Position numbers and translations under genes: made by a program
Part shown: piece by piece, positions 37,215-44,725 of the stretch
Layout of the letters: the number at the start of each line of letters is the position of its first letter
Numbering within the stretch: the first letter of the stretch is position 1
Notes under the pieces: generated by a model
What the model was told of the DNA's origin: nothing
Seen by the model: only the letters and a program-made list of their open reading frames with translations
Databases searched by the model: none
NCBI GenBank assembly: GCA_017429685.1
Contig: JAFROL010000046.1
Location: forward strand, 1 to 58,366
Reading direction: 5' to 3'
DNA: 58,366 nt
Origin: Bacteroidales bacterium
GTDB lineage: Bacteria; Bacteroidota; Bacteroidia; Bacteroidales; P3

Positions 37215-39557
37215 TCATCGCAGCAAAAGCACGGTTCCTTTTTTGATCTGTTTTATTTGCGGTTTATTTTTCGTGTAATATTCAATTAGATAAGTATATG
37301 TGTTCATAGGACAGGGTTTTCCTTTGCAGGTGCCGTCCCAACTGTCAGTGAGGCCATCGAATTGCGTGACGATATTCCCATCACGGGTAAAGATATAGAC
37401 TTGTGCTTGGATGAGATGAAAGCCGAAAATGCGGAAATGGGTGTTGTTGGTTTCGTCTGGCGTGAAGGCGTTGGGTACCCATAGACTGGACGAATCAATT
37501 TGCGGCGTTGGGAACATATGTATGTTGAGCACAATAATGCTGTCGCATCCGTAGACCGAGGTGAAATACATCTGCGGATGTTGGTCTGTGGAGTGGTATA
37601 CACCGCCATCCATCCATTCGATGCTGTCGCCGTTATGCAAGACAACGTCAACTCCGATACGATAGGATGGATGCACAGAAAGCGTAATGTTCATTATACT
37701 ATCGCATCCGTATGTGTTTGTGAGAGGTGGCAAGGATATTGTGGTGTCGTGAAAAAAAACATCACCCTGCAGCACGACGCTGTCGCATCCGTGGACAAAG
37801 ATGGTTGTATCAGATTTTGGCAGCAGCGAAAGGCTGAGAATCTGCTGACTACGGCATCCTTGGGCATTAAGATAGGTACTGGTATCATTTCCAGTCGAAT
37901 TGATTAATGTGTTGTGCCAATAAATAGGCAAGTCACATACTGAAGTATCATAAAAGACAGTGTCGCTCTCGAGGATGTTGACAACGAACGAAATGGTGTC
38001 GTCGGACGCAGAAAAACAAGTCGATGCAGCATTGTGATAGAATATGCACATTCCGTTAATAACGTTAGTGGTATGAAAATCCTTGCTGACCGTATCGCCT
38101 ATAAGCGTTGTGCCATCGTCAAAGAGCCACACAATGCTGTCAGTCTGATTGCTGGCGACAGCAACAAAAGGAACGGTGTCGTGCTGGCATATGTCTACAG
38201 TGGAATTTGATGCTATGATACGTTGTCCGTCAACAAACACACTGTTGGTAAGGTCTATCATATTGGCGCCAACAGAATAGGCGTAACTTTCGTGAATTCC
38301 CAATCCATAGGCATATGCAATGAAGCCCTGTCCGCCAATGCATTCTAGCGTGTGGCTGCCGGCACTTACAGCTATCTTGGCATACGAATAAACAGGATTG
38401 AATGTAGCGATATGAAAGCTAGATGATATTGAGTTCCCGTCGAGCAACAACGAGTATACGTCGCTTGTACGTGCAACAATCATCACATAGTGGTTTGTCG
38501 TATAATTGGAGTTGAAACTGGCGAAGGTCACTTTGTGCATCATTTGTTCGACAGGCGAAATAGTCACCATCGACGGATCACCGAATCCTTGGTTAAACGT
38601 GCTTGAAAAATAGACGTTTACAGATGACGGCTGCGAGGTTGTAACGTATCTTGCCGTTGTAGAGCCGCTAAGTCCCGTTTCGTAGGTATCGCCAGCATCG
38701 AGATTTGCTAATATAGCGCCGTTAATACGGACTACACAGTTGTCGTAAAGCGATGTTATACGAAGTCTGTCGGGATGGCTAGTGCCTGTGTTGACGACTA
38801 TAAATTCCTTGCCCCAATAGTTGACAGGTACAGACTGTTCGACGAGGTGGTCGCAAGTGCATCCTTCGTCCCAAGCTGGTATGTAGCCACACAGAGAACC
38901 CTGCAGAACTGCTATTCGCTTGCATTCGCGGGCTTTGACCCGTGTGCCGGAAAAATCGCCCACGGGATCACTCTTTACCTGATAGCTTGAACCGGCAGTA
39001 GGCAGAAATGCCGTAATAGTGTCGCCTGCTGCGCCTATGCGTGTGGACGATGTCAAGACGATGTCAATATAGGTACTGTCTTCTGTCGCTATCACCTTGA
39101 ATTCACTGCCATATCTGTCCGAAGGATAGCTCTGCAAAAGGTATTCGTCGCGAAGCACATTGACAGGGAATATATTCGTGACATCGTAATTAGACATACC
39201 CAGTGTGGATGCATAGACCGAAATGGTATCGGATGATAGCAGGTGAAGACCCGTGTTTGTGACAGAGCACGACGAAGAAGTATAGCCCTGTTCCTGCGGC
39301 ACATAGATAGTGGCAACATTGTTAGCTGTGCAATTGACGGTGTAGCTATATCCTGTGTTGGGGTTGCTCAATGTGGCTGTGCAGTTGCGAGGCGCAGAAA
39401 TCAAAACCTTAAGCATATCCAAACCCAATCGGTTGTCGTAGTTATCCATAAAACCCACCCAAAAATCGACACCCATAGTGTTAAGGCTTTGACCTGCAGA
39501 AGGCTGAACAAAGAGCAACGACAGTATTGCCGCAAAAAAAAGCTTTAGCCTTTTCAT
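37215..39557 (-). CDS. T9SS type-B cargo with IgGFc-binding-like N-terminal region
   Basis: The 780-residue secreted protein has a signal peptide (about 1-22). An N-terminal beta-rich region resembles the IgGFc-binding N-terminal family (GVDFWVGFMDNYDN near the start, SVPVNYWGKEFIVVNTG in the middle). Cysteine/threonine-rich stretches follow, with repeated YGCDSI/GCDSVV motifs. A gliding-motility-associated type-B T9SS domain closes it (about 695-780: LWVPNAFTPDETNN, then VYIFTRDGNIVTQFDG). T9SS would export it across the outer membrane, and type-B cargo is often anchored or retained at the surface. It overlaps the upstream cytidylyltransferase gene by four bases (ATGA), so it is translated as part of the glycan operon. 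Confidence 0.88.
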   Translation of the reverse strand: MKRLKLFFAAILSLLFVQPSAGQSLNTMGVDFWVGFMDNYDNRLGLDMLKVLISAPRNCTATLSNPNTGYSYTVNCTANNVATIYVPQEQGYTSSSCSVTNTGLHLLSSDTISVYASTLGMSNYDVTNIFPVNVLRDEYLLQSYPSDRYGSEFKVIATEDSTYIDIVLTSSTRIGAAGDTITAFLPTAGSSYQVKSDPVGDFSGTRVKARECKRIAVLQGSLCGYIPAWDEGCTCDHLVEQSVPVNYWGKEFIVVNTGTSHPDRLRITSLYDNCVVRINGAILANLDAGDTYETGLSGSTTARYVTTSQPSSVNVYFSSTFNQGFGDPSMVTISPVEQMMHKVTFASFNSNYTTNHYVMIVARTSDVYSLLLDGNSISSSFHIATFNPVYSYAKIAVSAGSHTLECIGGQGFIAYAYGLGIHESYAYSVGANMIDLTNSVFVDGQRIIASNSTVDICQHDTVPFVAVASNQTDSIVWLFDDGTTLIGDTVSKDFHTTNVINGMCIFYHNAASTCFSASDDTISFVVNILESDTVFYDTSVCDLPIYWHNTLINSTGNDTSTYLNAQGCRSQQILSLSLLPKSDTTIFVHGCDSVVLQGDVFFHDTTISLPPLTNTYGCDSIMNITLSVHPSYRIGVDVVLHNGDSIEWMDGGVYHSTDQHPQMYFTSVYGCDSIIVLNIHMFPTPQIDSSSLWVPNAFTPDETNNTHFRIFGFHLIQAQVYIFTRDGNIVTQFDGLTDSWDGTCKGKPCPMNTYTYLIEYYTKNKPQIKQIKKGTVLLLR

Positions 39558-40255
39558 TCGCGTTCTCCTTCCTTTAACATTTTTTCGATCAGTGGTATGT
39601 CTTCTTTGTAGGTGAGCTTCACATTGCGCTCGTCGCCACGGACTATGTGTATTGCAACATCCGGAAGATACCGCAATACGGTTCCACAGTCATCGGTCGA
39701 AACAAAATCAGGGTCACGCAGGGCAATTTCATAGGCTTGTTGTATAGTGCTGAGCCTAAATGCTTGTGGGGTTTGAGCCCGCTGCAGCTTACGACGGTCG
39801 GGAACAGAACGCACAGTATCGCCTTCTGTCAGGAAGACAGTGTCTGTCATTGGTACGGCTACGCCCACGGCATTGTATGTCTTCAGGGCATCTGCAACAT
39901 CGCATATAACTCGGTTGCTGACCAACGGACGGGCTGCGTCGTGGAACAGCAAATTGCATTCGCCGTATGAACTGTAAGCCTTTATGGCTGCAACTGTCGA
40001 GAGATAGCGTTCTTTACCTCCAGCAAATATATGTTGCACCTTGGTCCAATTGTTGGCTTTGCTTATCTGTAGCATCCGTTGCAAGTGGTCGGGATGCATT
40101 ACGACGGCAATCTCATCAATGGCATTGCACCGCTCGAAAGCATCTATGCTGTACTCCACTACAGTGCGACCGCCGAGACAGAGAAACTGCTTCGGACACT
40201 CATCCCCCATTCGGCTTCCTGTACCTGCAGCCAGTATGATTGCAACGTTCTTCAT
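39554..40255 (-). CDS. IspD/TarI family cytidylyltransferase
   Basis: The 233-residue enzyme has the CTP-binding motif IILAAGTGSRMG and KQFLCLGGRTVVEYSIDAF. FHDAARPLV and VPMTDTVF are near the middle, and NVKLTYKEDIPLIEKML is at the C-terminus. IspD makes CDP-methylerythritol for isoprenoids; the close relative TarI makes CDP-ribitol for polyol-phosphate glycans. The context (TagD- and TagF-like genes in the same operon) favours a TarI-like role, but motifs alone do not separate the two, and no other ispD is in the window. Confidence 0.8.
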   Translation of the reverse strand: MKNVAIILAAGTGSRMGDECPKQFLCLGGRTVVEYSIDAFERCNAIDEIAVVMHPDHLQRMLQISKANNWTKVQHIFAGGKERYLSTVAAIKAYSSYGECNLLFHDAARPLVSNRVICDVADALKTYNAVGVAVPMTDTVFLTEGDTVRSVPDRRKLQRAQTPQAFRLSTIQQAYEIALRDPDFVSTDDCGTVLRYLPDVAIHIVRGDERNVKLTYKEDIPLIEKMLKEGERE

Positions 40256-40312
40256 TTGCTCTGATGTAAATTGGATTTTGTCAGGTTCTTCAATAAATCC
40301 AAAGCCAACGGC

Positions 40313-40804
40313 TTATTTTGTTTTTCTGGATAGGGTGGCAAAAAGCAGTGCGTAGAGCAGTACCGTTGATAATTGTAGCCAAATGCTGGTACCGATGAGA
40401 ACGGCTGGCGAGAGCAACAAAGCTTTCAGCAGGTAGAATACAACCTTGCTACAAAGCATAGCCGTCAAAACGGCAATGAACCGTTGCATAAAACGTGAAA
40501 GAAATGTGTAAATACCAACAAGCGTCAATAGTTCGGCGACAATGCATATACATTTGAGCGGTGTTGGCATTCCAACCACAAGCATAGTCACTACAGGCAA
40601 AAGTATGGCCAACAATACGCTGTTGCGCCGGTCACAGACCAGCGTCATCTCTGCCAAAAGACAGAAATACATAGGGTTGAGTTGATAGATAGGCAGCGAA
40701 AAAGTATGTGACGCCGCCGGGATAAGACAAGCTACCGTAAGCAGCAAAACGTCAATGGCTACGGTGTGCAATGCAACAGTTGTTTTTGAAATAGTAGTAT
40801 TCAT
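40313..40804 (-). CDS. Small membrane protein, possibly an ECF transporter S-component
   Basis: The 163-residue protein has five or six predicted membrane helices. The segment IYQLNPMYFCLLAEMTLV, then VGMPTPLKCICIVAELLTLV, resembles the substrate-binding subunits of energy-coupling-factor vitamin transporters, which have similar Pro/Asn-Pro and Pro-rich turns. The ATPase and T subunits are not in the window. It is the first gene of the minus-strand cluster. The assignment is tentative. Confidence 0.45.
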   Translation of the reverse strand: MNTTISKTTVALHTVAIDVLLLTVACLIPAASHTFSLPIYQLNPMYFCLLAEMTLVCDRRNSVLLAILLPVVTMLVVGMPTPLKCICIVAELLTLVGIYTFLSRFMQRFIAVLTAMLCSKVVFYLLKALLLSPAVLIGTSIWLQLSTVLLYALLFATLSRKTK

Positions 40805-41247
40805 TTTCTTATGTATTTAGAATTGCAAAAATACACAATATTTATTGAATTCTAAAATAAAAATAAATATTACTTTGACAATATACAAATAAAAAAAACA
40901 AAATAATTGTTTCATAGCTTTTTAAATCGGAAATTTTTATCTTTTGGACTTAATTTTTCAAATTCGAATACAATATAAATATCATTCAAACAACAATTAT
41001 TTACACTAAATTATTAAATATTTTGCAGATATATTTAATTGATAAAACCTAAATTTTCTGAAAAACAAATATTTAAATACCACCTCATAAAAAATTACAA
41101 TTCAATATTTTACAAAAAATATACATTGTATTATTTTGCATATCAGAGACTAAAAAAACAAAAAAATTTGTTTCATATTATTTTTTTTGTGTATCTTTGC
41201 AAAATCAAAAAAAGCACAAAACAATAATCTTTAAATTATATCAGAAA
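40805..41247. other. AT-rich divergent intergenic region
   Basis: This stretch is extremely A+T-rich with many A and T tracts, so it is likely curved. It contains a minus-strand -7 element (TATTTTTG, 40832-40825) for the membrane-protein gene and the HU promoter. No coding frame was found that can be supported. Confidence 0.6.
41167..41199 (+). promoter_or_regulatory. HU gene promoter
   Basis: TTTG at 41167-41170 and TATCTTTG at 41192-41199, spaced 21 bases; transcription would start about 40 bases before the HU ATG. Confidence 0.6.
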
Positions 41248-41532
41248 ATGACAAAAGCAGAAATTGTGGCTTCCATTTCAGAGAAGACCGGAATTGAAAA
41301 AGTGGCCGTTCTGGCCGTTGTCGAAGAATTTATGACAACCGTTAAGGATGCTATGATCGGTGGTGAGAACGTTTATCTCAGAGGCTTCGGCAGCTTCATC
41401 ATCAAACGTCGTGCAGAAAAGACCGGACGCAACATCAGCAAAAACACTTCGGTCATCGTTCCCGCTCACAACATCCCGGCTTCCAAGCCTGCCAAGACCT
41501 TTATGAACGAGGTTAAGGATAACGTCAAGTAA
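41248..41532 (+). CDS. HU/IHF family DNA-binding protein
   Basis: The 94-residue histone-like protein starts at ATG 41248; an in-frame ATG at 41197 lies in the promoter. The two-helix N-terminus MTKAEIVASISEKTGIEK and the core GSFIIKRRAEKTGRNISKNT (the prolines of the DNA-intercalating arm follow) are typical. HU dimers bend DNA and organise the nucleoid. It ends with an own terminator at 41553. Confidence 0.95.
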   Translation: MTKAEIVASISEKTGIEKVAVLAVVEEFMTTVKDAMIGGENVYLRGFGSFIIKRRAEKTGRNISKNTSVIVPAHNIPASKPAKTFMNEVKDNVK

Positions 41533-41552
41533 CCTTCGCTTGAGTTTACTTA

Positions 41553-41586
41553 AATAGCGTCAGGTATCCCCCGACGCTATTTTTTA
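41553..41586 (+). terminator. HU terminator
   Basis: AATAGCGTC pairs with GACGCTATT around AGGTATCCCCC, ending in T residues. Confidence 0.8.
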
Positions 41587-41612
41587 TATTTATCCATAAC
41601 ATAACAACCACT

Positions 41613-44510
41613 ATGTCTTTCACATCTTTGAAATCAGCACTTCTTCCTCTTTTCGTCCTGCTGGCATTGGCAGCTCCGGCGCAAAACAGCACGAAAAAAA
41701 CAAAAAACAGCAAAACCGTCGACACAGTAGGGCTTGCCGCTGCCAACCGATGGGCCGACAAAGAGATGAAACACCTGTCGCTCAACGAGAAAGTGGGACA
41801 GCTTATGTTCGTGCGCGTTCCGCTGACAATGACAAAAAAACAGCGACACGAGTTCGAGAAAAACTTCTCGAAATATGAGGTCGGCGGAGTCTGCTTCTTC
41901 AAAGGCACCTCGTCCATCCAGCTCGAACGCGTAGTCCGCTACCAGCGTATGTCGGACATCCCGCTGCTCGTCACCATCGACGGCGAATGGGGTCTCGGTA
42001 TGCGCCTGACCGACTGCTACAGTTTTCCGCGACAGATGCTTATGGGAGCCCTCTCGCGCAGCAACGACACGCTCATCACGCAGTTTGGCCGCGAGGTGGG
42101 GCTGCAGTGCCGCAAAATGGGCATCCACGTCAATTTTGCACCCGTTTGCGACATCAACAACAATCCGCTCAACCCCGTGATTGGTTGCCGCTCGTTCGGC
42201 GAAAACAAAAAACGCGTGGCTCGCAAGTCGGCCCTCTATGCCCAAGGTATGCAAAGTGTCGGCATTATTGCCGTCGGCAAGCATTTCCCCGGACACGGCG
42301 ACACCGATGTCGACAGCCATCTCGACCTGCCGACCATCACCCACGACAAGGCTTACATCGACAGCGTCGACCTCTTTCCGTTCCGGCACCTGGTGAAAAG
42401 CGGCATCCGCGGAATGATGATTGCGCACCTGCAGGTCAACGCACTCGACAACAGGCCCACTATGCCGTCGTCGCTTTCCGAGCGCATCGTGCAACCACTG
42501 CTGCGCGACGAAATGGGATTCGACGGACTCGTATTCACCGACGGCATCGATATGAAGGCTGTGTCGAACAACTACAAAGATGGCGAAGGGGCTATTCGCG
42601 CCATTCGCGCAGGCTCGGACGTCATCTTGCTGCCTATCGACGTCGAAAAGACCATCGACGCCGTCGTCAGCGAAGCCAAACGCGACCCTGAATTCGCACG
42701 TATGATCGACAACCGCTGCCACCGCATCCTGCGCGAAAAATACCGCTGTGGACTGAACAAAATGGACCTCTCCAAGCTTACATCGCCCAGCAAGGCGGAT
42801 GCGCAGCGCTGCGAGGCACTCACACGCCTGATGGCATCGAAGGCTCTGACGCTTGTGCGAAACACGGACTATACCTTGCCGCTCGAAAAAAACTGCGACT
42901 ACGTCGAAGTCAACATCGGCGGTGGCGACAACCCGGTGAGCCGACTCGACGAGCAACTGCGCCAGCGCATCCGGCAGGCCGGAACGGCGGTCATATCGCT
43001 CTACGCCAACCTCGGCTCAGCAAAAAACTATGGCGTATCGAAAGAAACCATTGCGTTGATCAACAGCATTTCAGCCATCGATAGCGCTCGCACGGTGCTG
43101 GTCATTTATGGGTCACCATATATTCTCGAATCGTTTCCGGCCGATGCCAAAGGTCCCTCGGCAATCGTTATGGCATACCAGAATATGCGCGAAATAATTG
43201 ATGCCGTCCCCCCTGCCCTTCGTGGCGAAACGCCGTTCGAGGGCATCCTGCCAGTCACCACCGGCGGATACCGTGAAGGGACATCGCTCAAAGCCGTCGC
43301 TCGTCCCAAAACGACGCGCTACGACGCTGTGAAAAAGGCAGGTATGGATGCCGATTGCTTCAAAAAAATAGACACCATTGCCCTTTACGGCATCGCCCAA
43401 AAGGCCTATCCGGGATGCGAAATACTTGTGGCATACAAGGGTCAAGTGGTTTACAACCAATGCTATGGTCGGCAAACTTATGACAAGAACGCTCCGCTAA
43501 TCGACTCCAACACAGTCTTCGACCTCGCGTCGCTCACCAAAGTGTCGGCCACGAACCTGGCGGTAATGAAACTGGTCGATGCCGGCAAAATCAAACTCGA
43601 CGACAAGCTGTCGCGCTATCTGCCTTACCTGAAGCACACCAACAAAAGGAACATCACCATCCGCCAGGCTTTGTCGCACTGCGCGCGCCTCAAGGCGTTC
43701 GATGCCTATTGGAAAAATGCCCTCGAGAGCGACAACATCTACTCGGGCGACAATCCTCCCAACGGATATACTGCCATTGGCGACAAGCTGTATATCAACA
43801 ATATGTACAGAACCGACCTGCTGCATCAGATTGCCGACAGCAAGCTGGAAAAGAAAGCCGGCTACCTCTACAGCGACTTGGGATTCATTCTGCTTGCCGA
43901 CCTCGTGCAGCAAGTCAGCGGACAATCGATCGATGTCTTTATGCAGCAGCACTTCTACAAACCCTTGGGAATGAGCAACACCTGCTTCCAACCCTTGCAG
44001 CACGGCATCGACATCAGCCGCATAGCCCCAACCGAGTACGACAAATCGTTCCGCCAGCAGCAACTGCGCGGCTATGTCCACGACCCCAATGCGGCGGCAA
44101 TGGGCGGCGTTGCCGGCCACGCAGGCCTCTTCTCGACGGCTGGCGATTTGTTCCGCCTGTATCAGATGATGCTCGATTCCGGACGCTACAACGGTCGCCA
44201 ATACATCACTGCCGAGACATTCAACACCTTCAATTCGCGGCACTTTGCCGACAAAGGCAACCGCCGCGCCCTGGGTTTCGACAAGCCGTTTATCAACGGA
44301 CGCAGCACCCACGTGTCGCCAAAGGCTTCGCAGTCCAGCTTCGGACACACAGGCTTCACAGGCATAATGGTTTGGGTCGATCCGCAGTACGATTTGGTTT
44401 ACATATTCCTCTCCAACCGCGTCTACCCGTCGGCTTCGCCCAACAAGCTGTCGTCGCTCAACATACGCACCGACATACAGGACCTGATATACAAATCAAT
44501 CGGGAAGTAA
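41613..44510 (+). CDS. GH3 beta-N-acetylhexosaminidase fused to a serine-hydrolase (beta-lactamase fold) domain
   Basis: The 965-residue protein has a signal peptide (1-23). Residues about 50-385 are a NagZ-type GH3 barrel with KHFPGHGDTDVDSH (223-236, the His/Asp acid-base motif) and nucleophile D310 in FTDGIDMKAV. Residues 385-565 resemble the second GH3 domain. Residues 580-965 form a penicillin-binding/beta-lactamase-like domain with S640-x-x-K643 (LASLTK), Y753-S-D (YLYSDLGF) and H912-T-G914. The combination suggests cutting of N-acetylglucosamine linkages and amide or ester hydrolysis in peptidoglycan fragments in the periplasm. This fusion is a known Bacteroidetes architecture. Confidence 0.93.
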   Translation: MSFTSLKSALLPLFVLLALAAPAQNSTKKTKNSKTVDTVGLAAANRWADKEMKHLSLNEKVGQLMFVRVPLTMTKKQRHEFEKNFSKYEVGGVCFFKGTSSIQLERVVRYQRMSDIPLLVTIDGEWGLGMRLTDCYSFPRQMLMGALSRSNDTLITQFGREVGLQCRKMGIHVNFAPVCDINNNPLNPVIGCRSFGENKKRVARKSALYAQGMQSVGIIAVGKHFPGHGDTDVDSHLDLPTITHDKAYIDSVDLFPFRHLVKSGIRGMMIAHLQVNALDNRPTMPSSLSERIVQPLLRDEMGFDGLVFTDGIDMKAVSNNYKDGEGAIRAIRAGSDVILLPIDVEKTIDAVVSEAKRDPEFARMIDNRCHRILREKYRCGLNKMDLSKLTSPSKADAQRCEALTRLMASKALTLVRNTDYTLPLEKNCDYVEVNIGGGDNPVSRLDEQLRQRIRQAGTAVISLYANLGSAKNYGVSKETIALINSISAIDSARTVLVIYGSPYILESFPADAKGPSAIVMAYQNMREIIDAVPPALRGETPFEGILPVTTGGYREGTSLKAVARPKTTRYDAVKKAGMDADCFKKIDTIALYGIAQKAYPGCEILVAYKGQVVYNQCYGRQTYDKNAPLIDSNTVFDLASLTKVSATNLAVMKLVDAGKIKLDDKLSRYLPYLKHTNKRNITIRQALSHCARLKAFDAYWKNALESDNIYSGDNPPNGYTAIGDKLYINNMYRTDLLHQIADSKLEKKAGYLYSDLGFILLADLVQQVSGQSIDVFMQQHFYKPLGMSNTCFQPLQHGIDISRIAPTEYDKSFRQQQLRGYVHDPNAAAMGGVAGHAGLFSTAGDLFRLYQMMLDSGRYNGRQYITAETFNTFNSRHFADKGNRRALGFDKPFINGRSTHVSPKASQSSFGHTGFTGIMVWVDPQYDLVYIFLSNRVYPSASPNKLSSLNIRTDIQDLIYKSIGK

Positions 44511-44511
44511 T

Positions 44512-44661
44512 CTTTTGTGAATAGTGAATTGACCGCGTCAGCCACTAACACATTAGCAAATTAACGAATTAACAAATTAACACATTAGCAAATTAACGAA
44601 TTAACAAATTAACAAATTAACACATTAACGTATTAACACATTAACGAATTAACACATTAAC
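44512..44661. repeat. Long octamer array
   Basis: A short GTGAATAGTGAATTGACCGC stretch is followed by about sixteen (A/C)NATTAAC or CATTAGC octamers. The order of units repeats partly (CATTAGCAAATTAACG occurs twice), showing internal duplication. Confidence 0.85.
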
Positions 44662-44662
44662 A

Positions 44663-44689
44663 AAAGGGTGGCCACAATGGCCACCCTTT
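44663..44689. terminator. Bidirectional terminator between convergent genes
   Basis: AAAGGGTGGCCA and TGGCCACCCTTT form a perfect 12-base stem with loop CAA, serving the GH3 fusion gene on one side and the riboswitch-controlled gene on the other. Confidence 0.85.
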
Positions 44690-44725
44690 CTTATAAAAAC
44701 ATACTGATAAAGAAGTCGAATCAAG

